From: Janibacter anophelis NBRC 107843
GTDB taxonomy: Bacteria; Actinomycetota; Actinomycetes; Actinomycetales; Dermatophilaceae
Assembly (NCBI RefSeq): GCF_001570945.1
Contig: NZ_BCSQ01000045.1
Location: 1 to 32,214 of the forward strand
Length of the DNA stretch: 32,214 nt
Direction: 5' to 3'
Shown here in pieces: positions 8,037 through 17,132 of this stretch. The translations under genes and the position numbers were made by a program. The number at the start of each line of letters is the position of its first letter. The stretch's first letter is position 1. The notes under the pieces were generated by a model, which was not told the DNA's origin, made no database searches, and was given only the letters and a program-made list of their open reading frames with translations.

Positions 8037-9302
8037 TCAGCCCCGGGCTGCCGGGGCGGTGCCGAGCGTCGCCTCGAGCGTGCGCTCCTCGCCGTCGCGG
8101 ATGACCGCGAGCGAGACGGTCGACCCGATGCGCTTGGCGTTGATGAGTCCGACGAGCGACTCGGCCGAGCCGACGGTCGTGCCGTCCACGCCCACGACGA
8201 GGTCACCCTCCTGCAAGCCGGCCTTGTCGGCCGCGCTGCCCGAGGTGACGCTGCCGATGCGGGCGCCGGAGCGGGTGGCCGCGCCGACGCTGGCGCTCCC
8301 GTCGGTCGGCGTGACCCCGAGGAAGGCGTGCTCGGCCGTGCCGTCCTCGATGAGCTGCTCGGCGATCCACTGCGCCTCGTCGACCGGGATGGCGAAGCCG
8401 ATGCCGATGCTCCCGGACTGCCCGCTCGAGCCGCCGACGGTCGCGATCGAGGAGTTGATCCCCACGAGCCGCCCCGCGGCGTCGACGAGCGCACCGCCGG
8501 AGTTGCCGGGGTTGACCGCAGCCGAGGTCTGGATCGCGGAGGTGACCACCGGGGTCGAGCGCTCCTGCGCGAAGGGGTTGTCGCCCCCTTCGCTCCCGCT
8601 CGTCGTGACCGGGCGGTCGAGGGCGCTGACGATGCCGGTGGTGACCGTGCCCGCCAGGCCGAGCGGGTTGCCGACCGCCATGACCGGGTCGCCGACCCGG
8701 AGGCCGCCGGAGGAGCCCATGGTCATCGGGCGCAGGTCCTGCGGCGGGTCGGTGATCGTCACGACCGCGAGGTCCGTCGAGGGGTCCTCGCCGGCGATCG
8801 TCCCGGCGTAGCTCGAGCCGTCGGCGAGGGTCACGCTGATCTCGCCGCCCTCACCGGCGCCGCTCACGACGTGGTGGTTGGTGAGCACGTGCCCCTGGTC
8901 GTCGATGATGACGCCCGAGCCCTCTCCTCCGGAGCTCCCGCTGCGCACGCTGATCGCGACGACGCTCGGGGAGACCGCATCGGTCACGGCATTCCAGTCC
9001 GGGTTGGCCTTGGCCGCACTGCTCACGGGGACGACGCTCGAGCCACCACCGGCGTCCGCCGACGCGGCCGGCGCGGTGCCCGGCGAGTCGTCGGTCAGGG
9101 AGATGACGCCCCACGTGCCTCCGGTGGCCAGGGCGGCGGAGAGGATGCCCACGGCGGCCAGCTCGCCGACCCGTCGCCCGCGGTGCCGACGCAACCGCGG
9201 CGGGGGTGGCGCCGTCAGCGCGGAGGTGTAGGTCGTCGTCGGCGTGGGGCCGGCCTCCCCTCGCGGTGCGTGCGGCGGGACGGGGGCAGTGGGGTGGTCC
9301 AT
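8037..9302 (-). CDS. HtrA/DegP-like membrane serine protease with PDZ domain (S1C)
   Basis: The 421-residue protein has a Pro-rich basic cytoplasmic N-terminus (1-45), one transmembrane helix (about 47-70), a Gly/Ser linker, a trypsin-like domain and a PDZ domain (about 325-415). The catalytic triad is visible: His144 in TNHHVV, Asp177 in DPSTDLAV and Ser268 in NPGNSGG. HtrA proteases of this topology (PepD, HtrA of actinobacteria) degrade or refold damaged envelope proteins outside the membrane and may feed back on stress signalling. The start is the ATG at 9302 with AAGGAG six bases upstream; a longer frame to 9656 overlaps the kinase gene and was rejected. It lies 94 bases after the kinase gene in the same direction, an order like mprA-mprB-pepD of mycobacteria, so control by that two-component system is likely. 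Confidence 0.93.
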   Translation of the reverse strand: MDHPTAPVPPHAPRGEAGPTPTTTYTSALTAPPPPRLRRHRGRRVGELAAVGILSAALATGGTWGVISLTDDSPGTAPAASADAGGGSSVVPVSSAAKANPDWNAVTDAVSPSVVAISVRSGSSGGEGSGVIIDDQGHVLTNHHVVSGAGEGGEISVTLADGSSYAGTIAGEDPSTDLAVVTITDPPQDLRPMTMGSSGGLRVGDPVMAVGNPLGLAGTVTTGIVSALDRPVTTSGSEGGDNPFAQERSTPVVTSAIQTSAAVNPGNSGGALVDAAGRLVGINSSIATVGGSSGQSGSIGIGFAIPVDEAQWIAEQLIEDGTAEHAFLGVTPTDGSASVGAATRSGARIGSVTSGSAADKAGLQEGDLVVGVDGTTVGSAESLVGLINAKRIGSTVSLAVIRDGEERTLEATLGTAPAARG

Positions 9303-9322
9303 CGGAGGCTCCTTGTCGAGGC

Positions 9323-9354
9323 TGTGTGACCCACACTGCTCCTCGAAGTTCGAG
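9323..9354 (-). promoter_or_regulatory. Two small dyads between the kinase and protease genes
   Basis: The 94-base gap holds a 13-base palindrome (9342-9354, CTCGAA/TTCGAG around one G) and a GTGTG/CACAC hairpin at about 9323-9335. They may form an operator for separate protease expression or an mRNA stem that adjusts protease level relative to the kinase. The dyads are seen; their role is a guess. Confidence 0.3.
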
Positions 9355-9396
9355 CCCGGCTCGGTGTTGGCTGTGGGCTTGCTGTGCCCCGGCCGG

Positions 9397-10871
9397 TCAG
9401 ACCCGCGCGGGCCGCTCCGGCGTGCGCGCCGGCAGCTCCACGCGGAAGGTCGCGCCACCGCCCGGTGTCTCGAGCACCTCGACGTGGCCCTGGTGCTGGC
9501 CGACGATCGCGGCGACGATCGCCAGCCCGAGGCCGCTGCCACCGCGCTCGCGCGAGCGCGCCTTGTCGACCCGGTAGAAGCGCTCGAAGACCCGCTCGGC
9601 GACGTCCGGCGCGATGCCCGCGCCGTGGTCTCGGACCTCGACGACGGCCCGGTCACCGACCTGGCCGGTGCGCACCTCCACGAGCACGTCGTCGGCGGTG
9701 TGCATCAGGGCATTGCCGATGAGGTTGCTGAGGACCTGCCGCAGCCGGCTGTCGTCACCGCGCAGGGCGACGGGGGTCAGCTCACCGTCGAGGCCGACGA
9801 GCTGGATCCGGCGGTGCGGTGCCCGGGCTCGGGCGTCGTGCACCGTCTCGGCGGCGAGGACGACGAGGTCGATCTCCGACATCTCGAGCGGACGCTGGTC
9901 ATCGAGGCGGGCGAGCAGCAGCAGGTCGTCGACCAGCCCGGTCATCCGCGAGGCCTCGCCCTCGATGCGCCCCATCGTCTGGGCGGTGTGCTCCTCACCC
10001 TGGACGGCCCCCTGTCGGTAGAGCTCCGCGTAGCCGCGGACGGTGGCCAGCGGGGTCCGCAGCTCGTGGCTGGCGTCGGCGACGAACTGGCGCATCTTGG
10101 TCTCGGAGGCCTCCTGCAGCGCGAAGCTGCGCTCGACCTGCCCGAGCATGGCGTTGAGCGAGTCGCTGAGGCTCGCGACCTCGTCGTGGCTGTGGCGCAC
10201 CGGCACGCGTCGGCTGAGGTCGCCGGCCGCGATGGCGGCGGCGGTGTCCTCGATGCGACGAAGGGGGCGGAAGGCGCGCCGCGTCGCGAACCAGCCCAGG
10301 ACGCCGCAGGTGACGAGGGCGGCGATGCCGACGAGGGTCGTGACGATGGCGAACCGCTTGACGATGTTGTTGACCCCCGTCATCGGCATGCCGACGGCGA
10401 AGGTGGAGTTGTCCGGGCTCGTGTAGTGGCCGGCGATGAAGCGCCAGTGGGTGCGCCCGTCCGCGGAGGTGACGGTGAAGGGCTGGCCGCTGGTCACCCG
10501 CGGGTCGTCGAGGCTGAGGACCGGCACGACCGGCGGGTTGGTCTCCCCGGTCGGCAGGCGGTACTGCCACGCCGAGCCGTCGGCGGGCTGGCGCACGAAG
10601 AAGTAGTTCGTCGGGTCGGAGCGCTCGGACTCCCCGGTGAAGAAGTCCCGGTTGGTGGCCGTGGACCGGGGGTTCTCGGCGATCGGGACCGCGACCGAGC
10701 GCAGCTGGTCGTCGACATTGGCCTTGAGGTCGCGCTGGACGAGCCAGGCCGTCGTCAGCGAGGTCGCCATGAGGGCGGCGAGCAGCAGGGTGAGCAGGAT
10801 GACGAGCAGCCGCCAGGTGAGCGGCATCGCCTCCAGCTTGCGCACCAGCGGTGCGGTGAACCGCTCCACGC

Positions 10872-10875
<4 letters not shown>
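9397..10875 (-). CDS. Sensor histidine kinase (HAMP, HisKA, HATPase)
   Basis: The 492-residue kinase has transmembrane helices at about 20-46 and 178-197 flanking an extracytoplasmic sensor of about 130 residues. A HAMP domain follows (about 198-250), then the phospho-acceptor His270 in the H-box ADASHELRTPL. The ATPase lobe carries the N-box NLIGNAL (384-390), G1 DHGAG (416-420) and G2 GGSGLGL (445-451). The F-box-like ERFYR lies at about 431-435. The sensor has no obvious known fold; it contains aromatic-rich segments. The GTG start at 10875 overlaps the regulator stop by four bases (GTGA), which couples translation. It is the cognate kinase of the adjacent OmpR-type regulator. Gene order suggests it senses envelope stress (MprB-like); the signal cannot be read from sequence. 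Confidence 0.94.
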
Positions 10876-11585
<710 letters not shown>

Positions 11586-11869
11586 CCCATCGAGTGTGCG
11601 CCCGTTGTCTGGATGTCGGCTGAGTGCGCGCTGGGGAGGTCGCGGCGCCCCGGCGGGTCACGGAGTGACAACGAAGGGGGAGATGCCAGGGCCTCTCGCC
11701 CCCTTCGGCCGTGGTCTTTGGTCGGGTGGAGGAGTTGTGACTCGGGGAACCGGGACCGACCCAGGGAACTCCTGCGCGAGCGATCGCGCTGGCGCCACGA
11801 CCCAAGCGTGGCGGTGGAAGGGGAGCCGTGCGCTCCTGGTCGGTGATCTCCCCGAGAGGGAGGAACGTC
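11586..11869. promoter_or_regulatory. Divergent regulatory region between the two-component operon and ehuBCDA
   Basis: No gene is evident in these 284 bases. The clearest structure is an inverted pair of the dispersed motif: ACGAAGGGGG at 11671-11680 and its complement at 11699-11708, which together form a 9-bp stem extended by further pairs. Nearer to ehuB there are two GGGAAC-type sites in the 11737-11770 region, resembling half of an ECF sigma -35 element, and an 8-base palindrome GCGATCGC near 11780-11790. I cannot place the start sites with confidence. Both operons must be served from here. Confidence 0.5.
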
Positions 11870-12763
11870 GTGCGACACACGCGAACTCTGGCCGGGACGG
11901 CCGCACTCACCCTGGCCCTGACCCTCGCGGCCTGCGGGGACGACTCGGGCTCCGGCTCGGACGGGGCCTCCGGGGACCACCTCGCCCAGCTGAAGGAAGA
12001 GGGCACGATCACCGTCGGCTTCGCCGGTGAGGAGCCCTACTCCTTCGAGAAGGACGGTGAGCTCACGGGCGCGACGATCGCCCTCCACGAGAAGATCTTC
12101 AAGGACATGGGCATCGACGAGGTCAAGGGCGTCAAGACCGAGTGGGGCTCGCTCATCCCGGGTCTGAAGGCGGGCCGCTTCGACGTGATCTCAGCCGGCA
12201 TGTCGATCCTGCCCGAGCGCTGCAAGGAGGCCGACTTCGGCGACCCGGAGATCCTCTACACGACGGCGCTCATGGTGCCCGAGGGCAACCCCAAGAACCT
12301 GAAGAACCTGCAGGACGTCAAGGAGTCCGGCGCGAAGTTCGCCACGATGAGCGGTGCGATCGAGTCGGGCTACGCCAAGTCGCTCGGCATCAAGGCGACC
12401 GAGGTCAAGAGCCCGCAGGACGGCATGGACGCCGTCGCCCGTGGCCGTGCCGACGTCTTCGCCCTGACCGGCATCTCGCTGCGGACCATGGACGAGAACA
12501 ACCCCGACGTCAAGGTCGAGGTCACCGAGCCCTTCGTCGCGGTCGTCGACGGCAAGGAGCAGGTCGGCGCCGGCGCGACCGTCTTCAAGAAGGGCGACGA
12601 CAGCCTGCGCGAGGCCTACAACAAGGAGCTCGCCAAGATCACCAAGGACAAGGAGTCCTACGAGGCGGTCATCGGCGAGTTCGGGTTCACCGACGCCGAG
12701 CGTCCCAAGGGTGACCTGACGACCGAGCAGCTCTGCGCCGGAGAGCTGCCGGACGCCAAGTGA
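11870..12763 (+). CDS. ehuB: Ectoine/hydroxyectoine-type ABC transporter substrate-binding lipoprotein
   Basis: The 297-residue lipoprotein has an n-region RHTRT, a hydrophobic stretch and the lipobox LAAC (Cys about residue 22). A type 3 solute-binding domain follows (SBP_bac_3). GFAGEEPYSF near the start of the mature domain and WGSLIPGLKAGRFDVISAGMS resemble EhuB of the ectoine/hydroxyectoine importer. The operon order binding protein, permease, permease, ATPase is also that of ehuBCDA (ABC in the usual B-C-D-A order). It would bind ectoines outside the membrane as osmoprotectants or nutrients. The GTG start at 11870 is supported by GAGGGAGG at about 11855-11862; an upstream in-frame GTG at 11828 would put extra residues before the signal peptide and was rejected. 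Another polar amino-acid-like ligand cannot be excluded. Confidence 0.82.
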   Translation: MRHTRTLAGTAALTLALTLAACGDDSGSGSDGASGDHLAQLKEEGTITVGFAGEEPYSFEKDGELTGATIALHEKIFKDMGIDEVKGVKTEWGSLIPGLKAGRFDVISAGMSILPERCKEADFGDPEILYTTALMVPEGNPKNLKNLQDVKESGAKFATMSGAIESGYAKSLGIKATEVKSPQDGMDAVARGRADVFALTGISLRTMDENNPDVKVEVTEPFVAVVDGKEQVGAGATVFKKGDDSLREAYNKELAKITKDKESYEAVIGEFGFTDAERPKGDLTTEQLCAGELPDAK

Positions 12764-13458
12764 ACGAGAACCTCGAGGCACTCCGGGATGCCCTGCCGGG
12801 GCTGACCGAGGGCGTGACCATCACGCTCCAGCTCACCCTCGGCGGGGCCCTGGTGGCCTTCCTCGTCAGCGTCGTCCTCGGGCTGCTGAGCATCAGCCCG
12901 GTCGCTCCGCTGCGCTGGCTCTCGACGGTCGTCGTCGAGTTCTTCCGGGGGACCTCGCTCGTCGTCCAGCTGTTCTGGCTCTACTACGTCATGCCGCTCT
13001 TCGGGGTCAGCTGGGACGCGGTCCTCACCGGCATCATCGCGCTCGGGCTCAACTACGGCGCCTACGGGGCCGAGGTGGTGCGCGGGTCGATCAACGCCGT
13101 CGACAAGGGCCAGTGGGAGGGCGCCACCGCGCTCAACATGTCCCCGGCCACCCGGATGCGGCGGATCATCTGGCCGCAGGCGTGGGCGCTCATGCTCTCC
13201 GGCTACAACAACCTGCTCGTCATGCTCATCAAGGGAACCGCCGTCGCACTCTTCATCAGCCTGCCCGACCTCGGGTACCAGATCGACGAGCTGCGCATCG
13301 ACACCTCGACGATCTTCGCCTTCAGCATCGGCCTGGTCATCTACTACCTCATCGCCCTCGTCTTCTCCCAGGGGCTGCGCTTCCTCGAGAAGCGCGCGCG
13401 CCGCCGGCTCGGGTTGCCGATCCGGGGCTCGCATGCGAGCGCGGGGGTGAGCCTGTGA
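12760..13458 (+). CDS. ehuC: Ectoine/hydroxyectoine-type ABC transporter permease EhuC
   Basis: This 232-residue His/Glu/Gln/Arg/opine-type permease has about five helices. It begins with the conserved GLTEGVTITLQLTLGG segment of amino-acid permeases. The cytoplasmic EAA-type loop (AEVVRGSINAVDKGQWEGA...) contacts the ATPase. Its C-terminal tail is basic (EKRARRRLG). The GTG start at 12760 overlaps the ehuB stop by four bases (GTGA). It pairs with the next gene product as the heterodimeric channel. Assignment as EhuC rather than another polar amino-acid permease rests on the neighbouring binding protein and gene order. Confidence 0.82.
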   Translation: MNENLEALRDALPGLTEGVTITLQLTLGGALVAFLVSVVLGLLSISPVAPLRWLSTVVVEFFRGTSLVVQLFWLYYVMPLFGVSWDAVLTGIIALGLNYGAYGAEVVRGSINAVDKGQWEGATALNMSPATRMRRIIWPQAWALMLSGYNNLLVMLIKGTAVALFISLPDLGYQIDELRIDTSTIFAFSIGLVIYYLIALVFSQGLRFLEKRARRRLGLPIRGSHASAGVSL

Positions 13459-14138
13459 CCGCCCCGGCCATGGTCCCCGCCATCACCTTCGACGAGTTCT
13501 GGAACTGGGGCGCGGCAGCCGAGATGCTGCCCGAGATCCTCACCGCCTTCGTCAAGGTCACGCTGCTCGTCACGGTCGTCGGCACGGTCATCGCGACCAT
13601 CGTCGGCCTGCTCCTCGCGGTGCTCACCCAGGCCACCCCACGCCTGGTCTCCGGCCCGGTGCGCTGGGTCATGGACGTCGTGCGGATGACCCCGCTCATC
13701 GTCCAGCTGATGTTCGCCAGCTTCCTCGTGCCCGTCAGCTGGAACCTCATGTGGGTCGGGACGGTCGTCATCGGCCTGCACTACGCGACGTACATGGCCG
13801 AGTCCTTCATCGCCGGCATCGCGTCGGTCGACAAGGGGCAGTGGGAGGCGTCGCGGGCGCTCAGCCTCCCGCAGGGTCGTACCTGGCGTGCCGTCGTCCT
13901 GCCGCAGGCGCTGCGCGCGACCCTGCCCTCCTTGGGCAACTGGGCGATCTCGATGTTCAAGGACACCCCGTACCTCTTCGCGATCACCGTGCTCGAGATG
14001 GTCACCGTCGCGCAGCAGGCGGGCGACCGCACCTTCCGTTACAACGAGGCCTTCACGATCGCCGGTCTGGTCTTCCTCGTGGCCAGCCTCGTGACCGCCT
14101 TCGCCGTCCGCAGATTGGAAAAAGCACTTGTCTACTGA
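13455..14138 (+). CDS. ehuD: Ectoine/hydroxyectoine-type ABC transporter permease EhuD
   Basis: The product has 227 residues and is the second HisM-type permease. Helices start near residue 25 (FVKVTLLVTVVGTVIATIVGLLLAVL), and the EAA-type loop is AESFIAGIASVDKGQWEASRALSLP. The GTG start at 13455 gives MTAPAMVPAITFDEFWNWG and overlaps the ehuC stop by four bases; the internal ATG six codons in is a possible alternative. The gene runs 11 bases into ehuA. It is homologous to ehuC and is inferred to form the heterodimer with it. Confidence 0.82.
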   Translation: MTAPAMVPAITFDEFWNWGAAAEMLPEILTAFVKVTLLVTVVGTVIATIVGLLLAVLTQATPRLVSGPVRWVMDVVRMTPLIVQLMFASFLVPVSWNLMWVGTVVIGLHYATYMAESFIAGIASVDKGQWEASRALSLPQGRTWRAVVLPQALRATLPSLGNWAISMFKDTPYLFAITVLEMVTVAQQAGDRTFRYNEAFTIAGLVFLVASLVTAFAVRRLEKALVY

Positions 14139-14931
14139 CACGACCGGGGGGACGCCCCCTTCGTCCGGGACGCCCGTGATCCGCTTCGAGGACGTCGAGA
14201 AGACCTTCGGCGACCACACGGTCCTCTCGGGGCTGAACTTCGACGTCGCGCAGGGCGAGCGGGTCACGCTCATCGGGCCGAGCGGCTCCGGCAAGACGAC
14301 CATCCTGCGCCTGGTGATGACCCTCGAGGAGCTCACCGACGGCTACATCTGGATCGATGGTCAGCCGCTCACCCACGACCGGCGCGACGGCAAGCGGGTT
14401 CGCCTGCGGCACAAGGAGGTCGCGGCCACGCGCAAGAAGATCGGCATGGTCTTCCAGCACTTCAACCTCTTCCCCAACATGTCGGTCATCGACAACCTCA
14501 CCGAGGCGCCGGTGCACGTGCTCGGGCGGAGCAAGGACGAGGCGCGCGAGCGCGGTCTCGCGCTGCTCGACCAGGTGGGGCTGAAGGACCGCGCCGACGA
14601 GCACCCGAGCCGGCTCTCCGGTGGCCAGAAGCAGCGCGTCGCGATCGCCCGCGCGCTCGCGATGGACCCCAAGATCCTGCTGCTCGACGAGGTCACCTCG
14701 GCCCTGGACCCGGAGCTCGTCGGCGACGTGCTCGGGGTGCTGCGCGATGTCGCGGACTCGACGGACATCTCGATGCTCATCGTCACGCACGAGATGCAGT
14801 TCGCCCGGGACGTCTCGCACAAGGTGATGATGTTCGACGGCGGTCAGGTCCTCGAGCAAGGGGCCCCCGACGAGGTCCTCGGCAACCCGACCCACGAGCG
14901 CACGAAGAAGTTCCTCACCTCGATCCTGTGA
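14128..14931 (+). CDS. ehuA: Ectoine/hydroxyectoine-type ABC transporter ATP-binding protein EhuA
   Basis: The 267-residue ATPase is of the polar amino-acid transporter class: Walker A GPSGSGKTT at residues 50-58, VFQHFNLFPNM at the Q-loop, signature LSGGQKQRVAIARAL, Walker B LLLDEVTSALDPE and switch histidine in IVTHEM. The start is TTG at 14128, preceded by the purine-rich GGAAAAAG, and overlaps the end of ehuD by 11 bases. The first GTG downstream would remove about 16 residues that are not essential to the fold, so the exact start is uncertain. One exact dispersed 11-mer (minus orientation, 14155-14165) lies within the coding sequence and is translated as part of TPPSS in the low-complexity N-terminus. 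The operon ends at a strong hairpin. Confidence 0.85.
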   Translation: MSTDTTGGTPPSSGTPVIRFEDVEKTFGDHTVLSGLNFDVAQGERVTLIGPSGSGKTTILRLVMTLEELTDGYIWIDGQPLTHDRRDGKRVRLRHKEVAATRKKIGMVFQHFNLFPNMSVIDNLTEAPVHVLGRSKDEARERGLALLDQVGLKDRADEHPSRLSGGQKQRVAIARALAMDPKILLLDEVTSALDPELVGDVLGVLRDVADSTDISMLIVTHEMQFARDVSHKVMMFDGGQVLEQGAPDEVLGNPTHERTKKFLTSIL

Positions 14932-14959
14932 GACTGCATTGCCATTGGGCAATGCAGTC
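14932..14959. terminator. Bidirectional terminator between ehuA and the XPB helicase gene
   Basis: A perfect 12-bp inverted repeat (14932-14943 with 14948-14959) around the loop ATTG starts at the base after the ehuA stop and lies 8 bases beyond the convergent helicase stop. It is notably less GC-rich than its surroundings. Confidence 0.85.
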
Positions 14960-14967
14960 CGACGCGC

Positions 14968-16602
14968 TCACAGGTCGTCGGCGTCGAGGATCCGGTAGGC
15001 GTAGCCCTGCTCGGCGAGGAAGCGCTGCCGGTGGGCGGCGAACTCGGCATCGACGGTGTCGCGCGTGACCACGGTGTAGAAGTGCGCGGTGCGCCCGTCC
15101 TCCTTGGGGCGCAGCACGCGACCGAGGCGCTGGGCCTCCTCCTGGCGTGAGCCGAAGGTGCCGCTCACCTGGATCGCGACCGTCGCCTCGGGCAGGTCGA
15201 CGGAGAAGTTCGCGACCTTGGACACGACGAGCAGGTTCGAGCGCCCTTCGCGGAAGTCGGCGAAGAGCTCCTGGCGCTGCTTGACCGGCGTCTCGCCGGT
15301 GATGAGGTCGGCGTCGAGCTGCTCGGACAGCTCGTGCAGCTGGTCGAGGTACTGGCCGATGACCAGGGTCGGCTCACCCTGGTGCTGCTCGACGATCTTG
15401 CGCACGATGTCGAGCTTGACCGGCGAGCAGGAGGCCAGCCGGTAGCGGTCCTCCGCCTCGGCCGTCGCATAGGCCATCCGCTCGGCGTCGGAGAGGCTCA
15501 CCCGCACCTCGACGCAGTCGGCGGGCGCGATGTAGCCCTGCGCCTCGATGTCTTTCCACGGCGCGTCGAAACGCTTGGGCCCGATGAGCGAGAAGACGTC
15601 CGCCTCACGGCCGTCCTCGCGCACGAGGGTCGCGGTCAGCCCGAGACGGCGCCGGGCCTGCAGGTCGGCGGTCATCCGGAAGATCGGCGCCGGCAGCAGG
15701 TGCACCTCGTCGTAGACGACCAGGCCCCAGTCGCGGGCGTCGAGCAGGTCGAGGTGGGGGTAGACGCCCTTCCGCTTGAGCGTGAGGACCTGGTACGTCG
15801 CGATGGTGACCGGACGGATCTCCTTGCGCGCGCCGGAGTACTCGCCGATCTCCTCCTCGGTGAGGGTGGTGCGCTCGAGCAGCTCGTCCTTCCACTGCCG
15901 CGCGCTCACCGTGTTGGTCACGAGGATGAGCGTCGTCGCCTTGGCCGCGGCCATCGCCCCGGCGCCGACGAGCGTCTTGCCCGCGCCGCAGGGCAGCACG
16001 ACGACGCCGGAGCCGCCGTCCCAGAACCCGTCGACCGCCTGCTGCTGGTAGGGCCGCAGCGTCCAGCCGTCCTCGGTGAGGTCGATCGGGTGCGCCTCGC
16101 CGTCGACGTACCCGGCGCGGTCCTCCGCCGGCCAGCCGACCTTGAGCAGCTCCTGCTTGAGCGTGCCCCGCTCGCTGGGGTGGACGACGACCTCGTCGGG
16201 GGAGAGCTGCGCGCCGAGCAGCGGCTTGATCTTCTTGTGGCGCATGACCTCGGTGAGCACGGCGCGGTCGGTGGCGCGCAGCACGAGCTGCTCACCGTCC
16301 TTTTCGAGCACGAGCCGCCCGTAGCGGTCCATCGTCTCGGCGACGTCGACGAGCAGCGCCTGCGGCACGGGGTAGCGGGAGTGGGTGATCAGGGCGTCGA
16401 CGACCTGCTCGGCGTCGTGCCCGGCGGCGCGCGCGTTCCACAGCCCGAGCGGCGTGACCCGGTAGGTGTGGATGTGCTCGGGAGCGCGCTCCAACTCGGC
16501 GAAGGGAGCGATCGCCCGCCGCGCGTCGGCGGCCCGCTCGTGGTCGACCTCGAGCAGGAGGGTCTTGTCGCTCTGGACGATGAGCGCGCCGTCGAGTGCC
16601 AT
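14968..16602 (-). CDS. XPB/ERCC3-family DNA repair helicase
   Basis: The 544-residue superfamily 2 helicase carries the XPB pattern. There is an N-terminal damage-recognition-like domain (1-170), a Q-type LRPYQQQAV near 182-190 and Walker A PCGAGKT at 204-210. The DEVH box lies at 298-301 and motif III-like GLTAT at 321-325. The RED motif (Arg328-Glu329-Asp330) used by XPB for DNA unwinding follows at once. Motif VI EEAQRLGRVLRP lies in the second RecA domain. Bacterial XPB homologues (Rv0861c in M. tuberculosis) are 3'-5' helicases of unclear repair role. The ATG at 16602 sits one base after the DUF4190 stop, with GGAGAG upstream, so it is translated by coupling. It converges on ehuA through a strong terminator. 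Its usual partner lies 1.5 kb away at 18076-20274. Confidence 0.95.
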   Translation of the reverse strand: MALDGALIVQSDKTLLLEVDHERAADARRAIAPFAELERAPEHIHTYRVTPLGLWNARAAGHDAEQVVDALITHSRYPVPQALLVDVAETMDRYGRLVLEKDGEQLVLRATDRAVLTEVMRHKKIKPLLGAQLSPDEVVVHPSERGTLKQELLKVGWPAEDRAGYVDGEAHPIDLTEDGWTLRPYQQQAVDGFWDGGSGVVVLPCGAGKTLVGAGAMAAAKATTLILVTNTVSARQWKDELLERTTLTEEEIGEYSGARKEIRPVTIATYQVLTLKRKGVYPHLDLLDARDWGLVVYDEVHLLPAPIFRMTADLQARRRLGLTATLVREDGREADVFSLIGPKRFDAPWKDIEAQGYIAPADCVEVRVSLSDAERMAYATAEAEDRYRLASCSPVKLDIVRKIVEQHQGEPTLVIGQYLDQLHELSEQLDADLITGETPVKQRQELFADFREGRSNLLVVSKVANFSVDLPEATVAIQVSGTFGSRQEEAQRLGRVLRPKEDGRTAHFYTVVTRDTVDAEFAAHRQRFLAEQGYAYRILDADDL

Positions 16603-16603
16603 G

Positions 16604-17062
16604 TCAGCTCTCCGCGAGGACGATCGCGACGACGAAGGCGATGACGGCCAGGATCGTGATGACGGTGAGCACCGCGAACGAGATCCAGCCGATCTTGGTC
16701 AGCCGCGCCGCGCCCTCGGGGTCGGTCTGCTGCTTGGTGATGCCGAGGATGCCCAGGACGAGGCCGGGGATGCCGATGTAGCAGCAGTAGCCCGTGAGCA
16801 GGGCGAGCGAGGAGAGGATGACGAGGACGATCGCCGACGTGTTGGGCTCGGTGTGCTGGACCGGCGCGTAGGGGTAGGGCGGCGGCATCCCCGGTCCGGG
16901 CGGCATCCGAGCAGAAAGGGGGGCGCTGCGCCCCGGCTCGTAGGCGGGCGGTTGCTGGGGGGAGGAGCCCTGCGACGGCACGTAGGGGTCGTACGGGTCG
17001 CTCGAGTACGGGGTGTCGTCGCGCGGGTCCGGTCGCTGCCCGGGGTACGGGTCGTTGCTCAT
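16604..17062 (-). CDS. DUF4190 domain-containing membrane protein
   Basis: The 152-residue protein has a Pro/Tyr/Ser/Asp-rich cytoplasmic N-terminus (1-75, several DPYxPY-like units) and two transmembrane helices (about 77-107 and 122-148). The second loop KQQTDPEGAARLTKIGW between them is characteristic of DUF4190, a family with no established function. The ATG at 17062 is preceded by AGGGAGGA about nine bases away. It is the first gene of a two-gene unit with the XPB helicase, one base apart. It is divergent from the HMG-CoA lyase gene, with 70 bases between the starts. The function is unknown; the proline-rich tail resembles those of actinobacterial cell-envelope proteins. Confidence 0.85.
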   Translation of the reverse strand: MSNDPYPGQRPDPRDDTPYSSDPYDPYVPSQGSSPQQPPAYEPGRSAPLSARMPPGPGMPPPYPYAPVQHTEPNTSAIVLVILSSLALLTGYCCYIGIPGLVLGILGITKQQTDPEGAARLTKIGWISFAVLTVITILAVIAFVVAIVLAES

Positions 17063-17132
17063 GCGTGGTGTCCTCCCTGGCCCGCTGCGGCAGGCCCGTG
17101 CCCACGGTACGTGATTGGGGGAGACTGGCCCC

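Noticed and set aside
9303-9656. A longer N-terminus for the HtrA-like protease
   Set aside because: It would overlap the kinase gene by 260 bases, whereas the ATG at 9302 has an ideal Shine-Dalgarno and leads into the usual cytoplasmic segment and helix.
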